Notes: generated by a model not told the origin, from the sequence alone. A stretch of DNA of 64,000 nt from Hermatobates lingyangjiaoensis (GCA_026182355.1 JAPFBL010001928.1:4067501-4131500); one strand, 5' to 3'. Positions 35,245-48,840 are shown, numbered from the stretch's first letter. Numbers and translations are program-made.

Positions 35245-37784
35245 ATATAAACTATAAAGTATTAAACCCGTATGTTTGAGGTTTCCCAATTTGTTCATTC
35301 GTAGAACGGTTCTAATTGAATAGTTTCATGTCAGAGACACTTTTCTTTTCTTACTACATTAATAGCTAGAGCTGCCTCAAATATATTTCTCAGTTATTAT
35401 AACGTTTTAATGTTTCTTTTTCTTGCCTAACATTTAATATAATCCCGTAGACAATTAGTAGAGTTTAAATATCAGTACATATACTGATATTAACTCCAAT
35501 CGCATTTTAGTTATTTGGGTTATATTTGCACTTTTGTAGATATGTAGTTGTTGTTCTAAGGGTTATATTTCAGATTGTTGTTTTTACAGGCAGTGTCGCT
35601 GAGATTGCTGTTTAAACAGTCATCATAATTTCATGTGTTTTTGAAGAAAAATAAAGGCGTTCTATTTGAGATTATTGTTTACAAGAACGAGTTCAGATTT
35701 CTGTTTGGTTAGTGTACCAGTTGAGATGATTGTTTGGTTTCAGTGTGAACTTTGGTTTTAGTGTTGTTAGAAATGAGTTGCTCAGAGACGCCTTGAGTCT
35801 AATCTAATGTCAATACCAGTACACTCCCTTATCTAGTTCCAATATATAATCTTTTATACGATTGTATAAAAGAAAATTATTTGCGCCTGTCACAGTTTTG
35901 TTATTCCTTCTGTTATTTCAAGAAATAATGTTGAACGCTGTTAAAAAAAATTTATGATTTCTTATTACAATCAAAAGAGTTACTCTTTAATGTTTATTTA
36001 AATAAAATTACTAATCAGAATAAAGTTTGAGATTTGAATATTTGAACCATGTTCTGCTAACTTTAAAATCAGACCGCGTTTTATAAAACTTACTGCTTGC
36101 TTGTGGCTAATGATGTGAAAACTTTATTAGCCTTACTTTCCGTGCTATTGAAAGTTGAAATTCTTACAGAATTTACAGGCTGTACTGCTGCATATGCTCG
36201 AATCTGACGGCTGTACGGCCTTTCAGCAAACTCTTTGTACTAGATCTTCTGTCACTCCCATGATAATTCTACAGTTATAGTCAGTATTGGAGCTTCGTCT
36301 GCTACGTACTAAGAGCACTCAGGCTACGCGGGATGAGTAACATTTAAGGCAAAGAAAAGGTTGTCACACTGCCTGGAAGTCCACCAGCGCTGTTACAAAT
36401 GCAACATCTCCAGACAATCTGATTATGAACGACCATGATCTGATGCGTATTGTGTTTATTATCAGTTACCCAATTACTAAGCGTTGACCAAAACCAATCA
36501 AGCAACTAATTTTAACTCAAAGAAATCTTATATATCTAACCATAAATTGTATATGCCACAATGTAACGTAATTACTTGTAATGTTGGAAGATTTATATAA
36601 ACAAACATTTTTATTTGCAGATTTGTATGGGATGACAAACCATATTGTTCTTTACTTAATTATATTGTCTTTTCATAAAAGTTTGGAACGTTTATTGGAA
36701 TTATGTCTGGGCCCATTAGTTTTAGTTTTGATACCTTGTTTTGTAAAAATGTCTTGAATATGTCTTTGAAGTGATTGGTTGCAATTATTGTTTAGCTAAA
36801 GAATATTGTCGGTCCTAAGACATAAACTTTAAAATCCAAGGCGACACGCTTCACGGCGCTTCTCGTTTGTGCTCCTTTTAAACAAATTCCACTTTGAGGT
36901 GATTATTTTAAAGTAATTAAAATATTTCGCTGGAAGGCAAGAGAAGGGACACACAAGAGGCTTTGTCGGAGACCTTCGAAGCATAATCAAGCCAAAGAGA
37001 GGAGGTCTATAAACCTGTACGAAGAGACTAAATTAAGGAAAATGGGTTGGATAATAACTTGGGGTTGATCAAAGGGAGTTTGCCCATGCCTAGGCCGTCT
37101 TGGTTTTACGGCGTATTACGTTTGCTTGTTAAGACTTGCGCCTATCTCCTGTATCAGCAGACCCTTGTGTCAGACCTCTTATATCAAGATAGCGTATTCA
37201 ATCTCATACCCATTATCACTGGTGAAGGAGGCAGCGCATATTATATCAGCGCCATGTCAAATCACATGAGCCCACATGTCTGCAACCTTGTCAAGTCCTC
37301 AAGCATTCCATTCCTATTCAGACTTGATGGCATAATATACTGTATTACGCAATCATTTTTGCGTCATACCTCCTGTTCTGCAGCTGGTAGCACTGGGTCG
37401 GTTCATGAAAACAGCGTTTAAATCCCTTCAGTTTCTGCTTTATATACCAACTTGTTTATTGATTCTTTTCCTTTACTCGTTTTATTTGGTTTTAATTTAT
37501 TATTTTGCTCTGATTTATAATATTTAGTTTTTTTCCTTTAGTTACTTTATTTTTTGTCCCTCTTCCTCCCTCAGCATGTTGGCAACACTTTTTCTGCGGC
37601 TACTACAAAGGGATTCTCTAGTGTGGCTTCGTTCCTCATGCTAGTCATATCACTTCTTTGGTAACAACGATTCGTCAAAAATCAGTTAGTTTTTGTAATA
37701 TTTCCTAAGAGTTATCTTTTTGATTTACAAAGCCCTCAGGGACCGTTTCCGTTTTAAATTTAATAAAATACATATATGCGTATA

Positions 37785-37936
37785 AATCAAAATTTCACAA
37801 TAAACAGAAAAATTAAATATGAAATTATGAAATAAAAATGAACATTCAAACCGCAGCAAAAGGTCAGAATCTTTTTTCTGATTTCTTCCTATGGTATGGA
37901 CGTTGATTTTTATTTCACGTTTTTATTGTGAAATTT
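37785..37936. repeat. Short foldback related to PLE tail ends
   Basis: The outer arms AATTTCACAATAAA and TTTATTGTGAAATT are inverted. The interior (CAAACCGCAGCAAAAGGTC, TATTTCACGTTTTTATTGTG) resembles the outer end of family J but is strongly diverged and lacks the CTGACGA motif. Confidence 0.45.
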
Positions 37937-38537
37937 TGTTATATGTATGTGTGTGTGTGAGTGTTACGTTGTGTTGTCCTGTATTGTTATAAACAGAACG
38001 TAACACGACAGGATACATAGAAGTAAGATAATATCAATGTATTTATTTATAATTGAATGGAGGGACAGGAAGGTTTTGCTGTTTTATGAGATGCTTTAGT
38101 GAAGCAAGGCAATGTGTGGTGCTACAATACAGCGTGGTGGTGCAGTGGGCCGTGTTGAAAGTGCTTGGTTTGGCCAGGTACTTGAAGGATGGAGCCGCAG
38201 GTGCGCCGGGATTAGAGCGGATTATAGCGGTCCAGCAGTATTAGGCCCGGAGTGGATTTGCATGCAGGATTGAGAGTGTGCCACAATTAGGACCTGCTCA
38301 ATTGTTTTAAACACACCTTAAAATAAATTGTTTTCGGACAGAACCTTTGCGAACTCCGCTTACATACCCTCATCAATTCACGCTTTTAAAGCCTTTTATT
38401 TACTCATATATATCCATGTAGTGGCCAACGACTCAGTCGTATTTCATTTTATCCACCTTAGTGTGTTATAAGGATGTTAATAGATATTATGTTTGGAGGT
38501 AAATGTTGAAAACATAAACACATCATTCCGTGTAAGG

Positions 38538-38640
38538 CAAGGGTGGGCAATTATTTTGGCTGGATGGCCGCATCGTCGAGGCAGAGATCAGTAGAGGGCC
38601 GCATTTATAGCATCCCTTAATAAACATGAAATTTAATGTT
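38538..38640 (+). mobile_element. hAT-like left end, element truncated
   Basis: CAAGGGTGGGCAATTATTTT, followed by GGCTGGATGGCCGCATC and AGAGGGCCGCATTTATAG, is typical of one end of a hAT transposon. No matching right end or 8-bp duplication was found. The sequence downstream to about 39010 may be element interior, broken by the PLE tail at 39013. Confidence 0.6.
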
Positions 38641-39012
38641 TGAAAAATATAATAAAAACATTAAATTTGATAAAAACAACTCGAACATCTAGTTACCATG
38701 GCTTTATTCTGAAAGGTATAAATCTAGTTTTATTATTCAATAGACAAACCGTTATATCACAGTTCTAAACTATTCTCTTGAAGCTTGTTGCTTCCTGAAA
38801 CGTGAGGTTGCTTGTTGTGATCCTCATTACTGGCTGCAAATTTTGGTCTTTTATAGAACATTTGTTTTATTCTTGTTTATTTTCATACACTTATTTATTT
38901 ATTTCGAGAGAAGGCACTGACGTAATCCTCCATTGTTTGTTGTCGTCAGGATCACCTACCTGTCTTATGGCTCGTGGCTCGCTTATTAAAAGTTGCGATT
39001 TCAAAACAGGTT

Positions 39013-39141
39013 TTGTTGGGTTTTTTACTCTGACGAAGACTGCTTGTTACGGTTGAAAGATCTTAGTCTTGTTTTCCCATTTCTTATTGCGGTTTGATCA
39101 TTGATTGTTATTTCACGTGTTTATGTAAAATCTTTTTATTA
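39013..39141 (+). mobile_element. PLE tail, family J, single plus copy
   Basis: It reads TTGTTGGGTTTTTTACTCTG, then ACGAAGACTGCTTGTTACGG, then TTGAAAGATCTTAGTCTTG, and ends TTATTTCACGTGTTTATGTA. This is one of the few copies with no inverted partner next to it. Its orientation is opposite to the copy at 16646-16760 in the previous intron. Confidence 0.78.
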
Positions 39142-41692
39142 ATATACTTATAAATATAACTTACTGTCCCCAAACAGTTATAGTTCACTGCTATTGATAG
39201 TGTTAATGAACGAAGAGGAAAAGCCTGGTGGGGGAGCACCTAGTGCTCTGAGTACGGCTATTCATTCATTCATTCTGTCCCCAAATCACAGAGAAAATCC
39301 AATAAAAAAAAAGTGATTCTCTATTTCGAGACCTGTTGTCTTGAAGGTAATGTCCCGAGTTAGATCATTCAGAGGAAAGTCTCCATGTTCTACATGAGAC
39401 AAAACATTATTCCTGATAGACTTGAGAAAGACTGATGGTGCTTTGTAAAACAAGTCAGGCAGGCAAAGTCTCATCATTTCCAGATGGGTTATGATTTGTC
39501 TGAGACACAGTGGTACACATGAGAGTCATGTAATGTGTAAAATATAGCGAGCTCCAACTTGCTGAACCTTCTGCAGAAAGTAGAATACTGACTGATTCAA
39601 TGTCGGATGAACATAGCTTAAGAGACTCTCAATGGTGCCCTGTTCCGAAACCGGTCGAATGAAGGAAAGAAAATATAGGCGTGGGATGTGAGTTTGTATT
39701 CTAATAATACACACTCTACTCTAATTACATCATGAATGATACAGAGCATGGGATGTATCACAAAGGTTGTAGCTGACATTTTACGACTGGTCTAGCCGAC
39801 GAGGCCCCCCCTATGCGCTTGCTTATTCCTTTGCTTTGAATTGTTTAGAAGTTCTGCTTGTGTATAATCCATGATCTGAGAAGGAAAGAGCACTGCAAGG
39901 ATTCACACAGCCTGCAGAAGGTCTGAGTACTGCACTCTAACCTCCGCAAAACTCCAACTGTGCCCCACATATTCATTTTAGCATTCCATTATACTGCCCC
40001 AATGAATTCTAATCATTCATGCTTTGAGGTTTCTATAATACAAACACACAGCTCACACATATAATATAGTCACATACCATACTAAAAACTGCACTCACAA
40101 CATAAAGACACAAACTTTTCAAGTCCATTATATTAGATTCTGGGAAGTAAAAATCTGTTCAAAACCCGATATTTTTTTATTCAAATACAATTTATTTGGT
40201 ACCCTATAATGCATAGAAAGTGAAATGAAACTAAATTATAGATAATAATGAATTTAATAAGAAGTATTAACCTCATGGTCTCTTTACTACGTGTACCCGT
40301 ATTACAACTTTAAAAAAGGAGATGAAAGTGACATTTGAATAATAAATGCCAAATGTGGACTGCAGTCTGTACTGATTCTAAGCAGTGAATGCGCGGAGCT
40401 AAATGACCGCACATGACTCATTACTCATATCTTTGCCTCAACAAAAGTAAATATATATATTTCCATACATTACATACAGTAGTTTACCCACCACTCTTTA
40501 TGTTTCATCCAGTTCTTTTTAAACTATCATAAATAAATTAAAAGTTCCATTGAAAATCACTTCTTTCCTAAGGAGTAAGGGTTGAAGCGTGTGACCAGTG
40601 GGTGGGGTATCAATAAAAACCTGAAACGACTTTTAGAAATTCCTTGATTTCAATTTATTGATGTCAACTTTACATAAAATAATTGTTTTTTTTTTAATTT
40701 TAGCAGAATTGGAAACTGTTTAATTAATAGTAATTGTTAAAACTAAACTGTAAATCTCACATTTTTGTATAAGGGGTGTTTGACCTTAAGAGAAATAAAT
40801 CGTGTAATATTCATTTGTTTAAACTTATTGGACAGCTATTTTACTTTATCAGAAGTTCATTAAATTGCATTTTTTTTCCTATTACTTTAAATGTGTATAT
40901 TTAATTTATATTTATTCGTTACTGATTTTAATTAACTTTTTACAAGTTCACATTGCATTTACATATTGATATTTTCAATATAAGCATACTGCTTAGAAAT
41001 GGCTAACTTACTTTTTTTTCTTTTTTTTTTATTATTGTAGGTAGGGAGTGGGAAGTTCAAATTTCACTATTAGTAAGCTGGTAAGTTTGAAAATCAAGTT
41101 TGAATTAATTCGATTACGTAGGGGTAAAGAGATACGCTTTCGCTCGCGAGCAATGGTAAGTTGTCGACGCTGATCATAGTTGTACAGTTCACTCTTTAGC
41201 TTTTATTTACCACTCGTTGTTTATTTATTATTATCTATTACATAATAAGCGCATTTGTTTATACTCAGGTGAATATCACCATCACAAATACACTATTTAC
41301 TACTGTAATGCAATACTACTGTAATAAACTACTGTTTACACAGAAGTCCCCAAACTTTTCATCACGTCTATCTCGTCCCAAAATATTTTTCTTCTTATCT
41401 GGACCGCCTATAAAAACATTATTCAAAGCAACACATATATCTATATTGACGATATCTACTTATAGTTTTCCATATACGTAACGTCAAGAAATTAGATGAC
41501 CTGTATAGAAATTCAATCAAAGCATTTTTGTTTCCTACATATAATGAAATACATGAATGACTGTACGATGCAGATAAAATTATGAATTCAAGTCAATTTG
41601 TTTGGCATTGTTGTTTTGCTATCCCAGTATCGCGTGTTTTGTACATCAATAATTTTCTCGTCAATATAATATCTTCTTAGTTTTTATATATA

Positions 41693-41840
41693 AAGTTCAA
41701 TGTAGATAAAGAAAATTGAACTTTATCTACATTGGAAATACACATTTATACTTTCTAATTTCTGGCAATTTAGAAACCGAAAATTAAACACTGTAAGTGT
41801 GTGTTTTTAATTTCTCTTATTTCTTTATCGATATTCGACT
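41693..41840. mobile_element. Diverged foldback PLE tail, family L
   Basis: AAGTTCAATGTAGATAAAGA is followed at once by its complement (TTGAACTTTATCTACATTG), then by GAAACCGAAAATTAAACACT, then GTAAGTGTGTGTTTTTAAT. The hammerhead-like core is mostly lost. Confidence 0.55.
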
Positions 41841-41949
41841 TTCATTCTTTCAATAGGTTTTTCCTCGTAAAAGTATATATATAAATATATATATATACTA
41901 TACAAATATACTATACTATATACTATACAAATATAAATATATATGTATA

Positions 41950-42070
41950 CAGTAGCAGTTTGCTTCTCAACGCGAGTACTTCGCACTTCTTCCCGATGAC
42001 GACGGATGTCGAAATATCGAAGTGAGTTCTGTAGTGTCTTTCTGTGTTCTTTTCTCTGTGTTAAAGTATA
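41950..42070 (+). mobile_element. PLE tail, family M
   Basis: It reads CGCACTTCTTCCCGATGACG, then ACGGATGTCGAAATATCGAA, then GTGAGTTCTG and TTCTCTGTGTTAAAG, and ends at a (TA)n tract (42067-42087). The end resembles the tail of the GIY-YIG-bearing element at 15681-16612. Confidence 0.65.
41989..42022 (+). ncRNA. Hammerhead-like motif in PLE tail (family M)
   Basis: CTTC (41989-41992) precedes CCGATGAC (41993-42000). Next are stem GAC/GTC (42001-42003 with 42008-42010), GAAA (42011-42014), TA, T, C, then GAAG (42019-42022), complementary to CTTC. The second core base is C where hammerheads have U, which would probably weaken or abolish cleavage. Confidence 0.42.
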
Positions 42071-43700
42071 TATATATATATATATACTCCCTCTCTATTC
42101 TCTCAGGAATAAACTCGTATATATCCCATCCACATGCATAGACATTCACTCATACATACATCTATTCTGTATCACACAATTCACACTCACTCATCTATCT
42201 ATGTATGTATGTAGATAACACAAATGAGAAAAAGTCATTACAGTGAGCTGTATCAATATTTTTACACTACCATCGAAATAAATTTTTTATTCATCTGATA
42301 ATAATACCTTTTTGCCTGTTTATCATGTTTTAATAAACAAATTGTTATTTTGCTTAGACAGAACATAAGTGAATGTTTGAAGGACTATTTAGAGGATCAT
42401 GCGTCAGTAATTACTGAAGTAACTGTATCAGATAGATAGTTACCCTTCATAGACTGTAACATGTGCGTTAATATCTTTTGAAATAATTCCCCTGAATGTA
42501 GAGTAGGTTAAGAGTTTTGGTATTAGCGATGTCTCTCTCAGTGGAAACGCCAGTGGAAATAAAAGTTGACGAGGGTGGCTCAAGGGACTGGCTGGAAGTG
42601 ATTTGTGAAATTGAATGCAGTGCTGGTTACGACTAGCTCGCCGATTGAAGGAGCAGAATGCGAATCGATCATGGACTTGAACACTCCGCGTCACTTTCTC
42701 TCCATTATAAATTATCCAAAGCAAAGGCGTCCTATCTCTAGCCGCTTGCCAGTTAGCTTGGGTAGTTCTTTTATCTGTTACCCTCCTTTGCTAATGTTTT
42801 CTTCTTCCCTCAAGTCCGTGGAACTGAGATAAAATCACCATCGAAGCGTTCTTCTCCCTTCCTAACAAAACTCCACTAAGCCTTAGAAGTTCAAATGAAG
42901 CCTCGCTTATTCCTTCCCTCCAGGATTATCCATCACCTGCATTTCCTTTCTCTTTTTCCCTACCCCACTTACCTGGAAATTAAACAACAATCCAGCATGA
43001 ATTATGAGCAATGCGATTATCACCGGTCCCTTTCACTTTTAAGTAATTCCACTTCTCTCAACAAATCCCCTTATCAATGTGATAAATTACCTTTTTTAGG
43101 ATTTTCTGATAATAAATAGGAGTGACTGGATTAATGACTGTAATTTGTAATGATGTAACATTGTCTCCCTACATCTGTCACACTCAAAGCTAAGCAGCGA
43201 CCTCCCTGCTTGAACTACTAAAAGCTTTTCCTACAATTACACAACGCTCAAGTATTGATGAGTGGAAATCACGATTGCTATTTGTCAAAAATCAAACTTT
43301 AATGCTTCGATTGATTTCCCGACACTAAGGACTGAATTGAAACGAGGAGACTGACACAGTTTTTAAGGAAAGAATACAGTATCATGGAACCCTAATGCTG
43401 CCTGGTAATTCCATGTACCACACTCAGTGACGCCTTTGTGTCTGTTACACCTGGTGAACAGTAGAGTCTGTTTAAAGAATCCTATGTTACTGGATATCTC
43501 AATCCTCCTTTCCTTAAAAACTATATCAGCCTTCTCATTTGAATGCAATCCTCAGTGTCCTGGCATCCATTTGTGTACAAGGTTGAGCGTGATTAATATT
43601 TTCTTTGTAATTATCTTTCTTCCTTTCTCTATGTTATTTTATGTTTACGTATTTCAAAAATATTTATCAAAGTATGTATGTTGTTAATTTGTTTATAGTT

Positions 43701-43702
<2 letters not shown>

Positions 43703-43746
<44 letters not shown>
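43703..43746. repeat. (TA)n microsatellite
   Basis: About 22 TA units in one uninterrupted run. No recognisable PLE tail adjoins it. Confidence 0.95.
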
Positions 43747-43752
<6 letters not shown>

Positions 43753-45865
43753 TCCTCAGTTTGTAATAATTTCTATAGCGTAAAACATAGCGTTTTTTTT
43801 AATGAAATACTAAAAGGAAAAAAAACAATTAGAAGATTAATTTTGATTGTGAAGCTCTAAGGTGGGATTAAAGTTTGAATTATTGAGCTATAATTGAGGG
43901 CGATGCAGCAGTTGACCTTAAATATCTAATGGCGATGAAAATATTTGAAAACCATCCCTCGACCGCAGACCAAACTGGCTCGGTCGTATTTCCTTCTTTC
44001 TCTTGTTCATTTATATTTTTCTTGTTAAATTATCGTATCCACCAACATCACGTGGTGAATGTTTAATAAAATATATCGCCTACAGCAGCTATTTCAGTGT
44101 TACGTTAACTAGTACGTTAATATTTAGGTCTAATGGTGGCGTGTTTGCCGTTCGTGGTTAATTCTGACCCCACAAGGGGTAATACGTTGCACGCTGTACT
44201 ACTGTACTTCGTGGACGTACCGCCCTGCTCAATGAAAACTACTCTATGAAAAAATCCTACTTTAATGAACTTGTCGAAGGTATAATTTGGTCTACCGATC
44301 ATGAACAAAACTTGATGAACCAAATGAGCCAAACTTTGTATCCCGCAGAAACAATACTTAAGCTCCAAGCCTATACAAGTGAGTGTTGCAAACAAAGAAA
44401 ATACATATTTACATTCTTCCACAACCTAGTGGTGTATGTGTGATTGTTAGTGCATTGGGTGTACACAATTATAGGACACTATAAAGGTTTACCTGTATTA
44501 TTAACTATGCCTCTTAAGTGACACGGGTTTGTGAAGTGATTGGGTTCTTTATCTCCAAATCGCTTCATCACTCCCGCGGTGGGTGTTTTAAATAAAGAAC
44601 ATTTGAAGTTGAAATATAAGTGTGCCAATACACGCAGGTTTCTGAGTAATCAACTCAGTCACGTGCTTGAAGAGGAATGATTCAAAACTGGGTGGGAATA
44701 TTCATAACCTCAGCGGTTAACGGATTTCTATAATTACCATTCTTGATGTGTTTGTATAGAACTAATAAAGTTCATTTATTCACTAATAAATTGCTTCCCT
44801 GTTTAGTTTTTTCCTGTTATAATGGATTGGTTTGTTTTGTTTGCTGTTTTAGACTCCCTTGGAATTATTAATTAATGTTCGCGAAAGACATTAGTTTGTT
44901 CATTTCTTTTTGCAGCGCATCTAGTCGTAATTAAGATAAATTCGAATTGCGTTGAGTTTTAGTTGAAGTTTTGAGGCTTTAAGATTGATGAGGAGGAACT
45001 TGGAGGAAAAATACAAGAACGGAAGGAATAAATAAATTGAATTTGGCGAGTCATATTTCTAGGGAGGAAGGTGAAGTGAGGGGCGGGTGGGACCAGCCAA
45101 ATATATAAGAAGGCTGGGGGCAGAGTGCTCCATCGGGGGCCGGCTGCATGTACCGCCCCCAATACCTGCTCTTCCCTTATTGGTAACATATATCACTTTG
45201 CACCAGTCTTACAAAAACTTGCTCCCACTTAATTTGTCTGACATCTTAGACGTATATGCCTTTTTCTTAATATTTCTTTGAAGCAAAGCAGGGTCTCTCT
45301 TGTGTAAGGCAATCTCTCCGCAGCCAACTCTTCCCGTCTCCCTCCCACACCTTTTTATCTTCCCAATCTCTATTCGATATGCCGATATATTGTCTTCCGC
45401 AGCAAACTTGTCATATCAGTCCAAAAGTTCAATATCCTAAATTGAATTCACAAACATTATTCAAAAGATTGATAAATTATAACCTCTCTGTTGTCTGTAA
45501 CGATTTTTATTGTTACAATTTATATAGGGAATTGATGTTTGTTACGCAATTTGAGCATATCTTATTTCCGATGAAATGTTCCTAATGCAAGTTCAAAATT
45601 TATGAAGCAGAGGAATGTGCACCATTCACTGTTGCTTTGCAAACATTGATATTGAATCTTAAGTATTTCGTCAAGCTTAAGCTATTAAAAGAAGAACTAA
45701 ACATTGTCTTAAGACCTAAAAATGTTGAGTTGTTACGGGGTGAAAATAAAAAAAATGTAGTCTCCGATGGTAGCTAAACGAACAATGTCTCTAAAATCGG
45801 TTTCAGTGTCTTATGGTCAATCCAATTTAATAAATAATGCATATTGTTAGTGCCACAGAGGTTAG

Positions 45866-46075
45866 TAAATAAGATATTATTATCAACCAGCATACCTCGT
45901 CTATCGCTGGTGAAGTCGCCCGACCGGTTTCGCAATGGCCGCATCATCGATTTTGGAAGGTTAAATTAGTCCCATTGATGATGCAGCCTTTGCGAAACCG
46001 GTCGGGTGACTTCACCAGAGATAGACGAGTTATGTCGGTTGATAATAATATCTCAATAAATAATCTTCACCAAAT
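45866..46075. mobile_element. Foldback PLE tail, family Q
   Basis: The inverted arms run from TAAGATATTATTATCAACCA to its near complement at about 46058. The plus copy has TTGATGAT, stem GCA/TGC and GAAACCGGTCGGG (45975-46006). The minus copy has TCGATGAT, GCG/TGC and GAAACCGGTCGGG. The stem keeps pairing (G-C to G-T) while the sequence changes. Confidence 0.7.
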
Positions 46076-47214
46076 GACTTTATCTATGGAGTCAGACTTA
46101 TTAGTAGTAAGTTGGCGTAAAAAGACGAAATATTACGCACTATTGGTAATTATGACAGATTTCTACCTTCTGTTTTCAAATATATGGTTGATATACTCGT
46201 ATAGCTAAATGCACTGACGCCATAGAAGGGAGATCCTTATTAAAGTCATTGTTTTGGTCCTCTGTTACATATCTGCATTCATGAGGTCATATCCTCAAAA
46301 GATTCACTCGAGAGTAGAATCATTCTAATTCTGTGAAGAAGGTAAGCTAACTCAGTGAAGTGGGACTGCGTCCTTCTGTGTGCGGTATCTTCTAAACGAA
46401 GGTTCAGAGGCATAATATAATATAAAACATAATAAATAAATATAATAATAAAACATAATATAAATCTACTTTTCCTCGTAGATTTATATTATTCTGTTCA
46501 TGATTTAATTAAAAATTAATTCTGCAACTAATTTTCGCATAAATGTAGAATCTATGCGCAACATTGAAAATATTATGCTCGCCGTCTCTCATATATAACG
46601 CAAATCTTTTACCCTGAACATGAGGGGTGTGGACTAATTGTTAAAGGTCCTGATCTAATGAATAAGGTAATATTTGATACGAATGATTTAAATTCAACCC
46701 GGTTAAGAAGTAACCACCAAACTTTCCTCCTCTAGAAGATGTGTTCGTGTTAATGCAAAACAGTAAGTATAAGGCGAGTGCGACACCACCTCGTAATAAC
46801 GATAAAGGAATTACATTAATGTGATTGCCTTTATTTCTGACCTGATTGAAATTGAATATAAGAAGAAAACATTTATGGAATGAACAGAAGAAACAACTTT
46901 TCATAAAAACCATCACCGAAATTACTTATTGATCCCCCGTTTCCTTTTTTTAAAGAATCAATGTAAAGATTCCTAGAGTTTGACATCAAATTTAATTTGG
47001 CCCTTTAGACCTGGTATGGGGGGTCATTGTCGAGGGTTTACAGAAAGGAACGGCTTTTATTAAATAGCTGTCATATGCTATAAAATTTTATGGAGTAAAA
47101 ATGTAGGGGGTACTTAGAGATTTTCAGCTTTATACTTCCCACTTTTTTATTCCTTTAAACTATTCAAGTTTAATTCGTAAATTACAGATTAAAGTTTGAG
47201 GAAAATTTTTAAAT

Positions 47215-47378
47215 TATAAGAAATTCCGAAATGGGTTATCACTTTTTGACCAATTACTAGTCCTCGTCAGAGCCTATTGAATTAACCACACTGACGAGGA
47301 CTGCTAACTTGGTTGGACTGTCCATACTTTGGATTTTGATTATTGTTTCATGTGTTTATTTTGAAATATTGTCACGTA
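47215..47378. mobile_element. Diverged foldback PLE tail, J-related
   Basis: ACTAGTCCTCGTCAGAG on the left faces CTGACGAGGACTGCTAACTT on the right, and the right end reads TTGTTTCATGTGTTTATTTT, as in family J. The GAAA after the stem is missing, so the hammerhead-like core is broken. Confidence 0.5.
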
Positions 47379-47983
47379 AATGAGAATTAATATGATAGAA
47401 TAGCGTAATGGCTTTCGAAGTAGTCTTTAGTAATTACTAATGATTTTTTTTTTCTTTTGTAGAGATAATCAGTCCCTTGAAGGGTTTTAGGTATTTTCCT
47501 TTTTTTTACTTTGCTTATAAATATAATGTGTATTTATTGGGAATATTGTTCATAAACCTAATTAGACAGATATGGTAAATAGGCATTGTTTTGCCGTTAG
47601 CCTTGGTCTATATAAATTAAAAATTTATATTCAAAGAAAACTTACTATAAGGTATTCAAGTTATTTCATCAAAGTTTCTATGCACCCAAACATGTTAGCG
47701 AATGTATGTGTGCGTGTTTGTGCACATTAACTGCTGTTTGCTGACTGATTTACCCTATTAATATTGTTCCCCTTCCCCCTCCTCGTTAATATAAACTTTC
47801 ACAGTTTTTCATTTCAATTCAAAAACTCTTATTTATACTTAATAAGAAATTCCTCTTAAAAGCGAAAAGGTTCTTTTATTTATTTTTTTTTTGTACCTAG
47901 AAAACTGACAGAATATTGATTTATTGTAGTTCTATCCTAAGATATGATACCTCTTTAACTATATATAATATATATATATATAT

Positions 47984-48840
47984 ATTCGATGCGATGTTGA
48001 CCAATGGGAGTAGATTACAGGTCCAAGCGTAAGGTCCCAGTTGCCCGCTGCTCAGCAAAAAGCCTTTGCGTTCTGCCAATAGGTATAGAGGTTGCACAGT
48101 CCCTCTGTGTTAAATGATGTTTGGCAGAAAACATTAGCCTCACTTTACAGTGAACTCCTGTTCCCTTTCTATTTATGATTTTTGTGGTGGTTGGGTGTTG
48201 TTGTTTACTATTTTCTGTTACGGATATTGCTGGATTTTTAAATGATACTCTCGGTTGTTTACTGCGAAAAGCCGCCTTCATCTTCATGCCAACGGGGGTA
48301 GAGGTTGCACAGTCCCTCTTGATTATTAAGAGATGTTGACACTGGAATCCAACTTCTTCTCGTAGAAACATCTTCAAGTTGTAGGTTTTGTATATTGTTC
48401 TCTTCGGTTTGGAGAACCGAAGAGAACAATATACAAAACCTACAACTTGAAGATGTTTCTACGAGAAGAAGTTGGATTCCAGTGTCAACATCTCTTAATA
48501 ATCAAGAGGGACTGTGCAACCTCTACCCCCGTTGGCATGAAGATGAAGGCGGCTTTTCGCAGTAAACAACCGAGAGTATCATTTAAAAATCCAGCAATAT
48601 CCGTAACAGAAAATAGTAAACAACAACACCCAACCACCACAAAAATCATAAATAGAAAGGGAACAGGAGTTCACTGTAAAGTGAGGCTAATGTTTTCTGC
48701 CAAACATCATTTAACACAGAGGGACTGTGCAACCTCTATACCTATTGGCAGAACGCAAAGGCTTTTTGCTGAGCAGCGGGCAACTGGGACCTTACGCTTG
48801 GACCTGTAATCTACTCCCATTGGTCAACATCGCATCGAAT
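47984..48840. repeat. Perfect 426-bp inverted repeat with 5-base loop
   Basis: The arms 47984-48409 and 48415-48840 are exact complements by eye, centred on 48412, with loop TGGAG. Each arm holds the same 120-codon open frame (48447-48809 plus; 48015-48377 minus). Its product is unknown to me; it contains RDCATSTPVG and RDCATSIPIG 71 codons apart, from an internal duplication of about 20 bp (48506 and 48719). A (TA)n tract abuts the left side. Other inverted repeats in the window have diverged arms; this one has not. Confidence 0.92.

Noticed and set aside
37047..37421. 124-codon open frame
   Set aside because: It has no recognisable domain, no splice context and ordinary composition for the intron. 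A decayed retroelement piece is possible but not supported.
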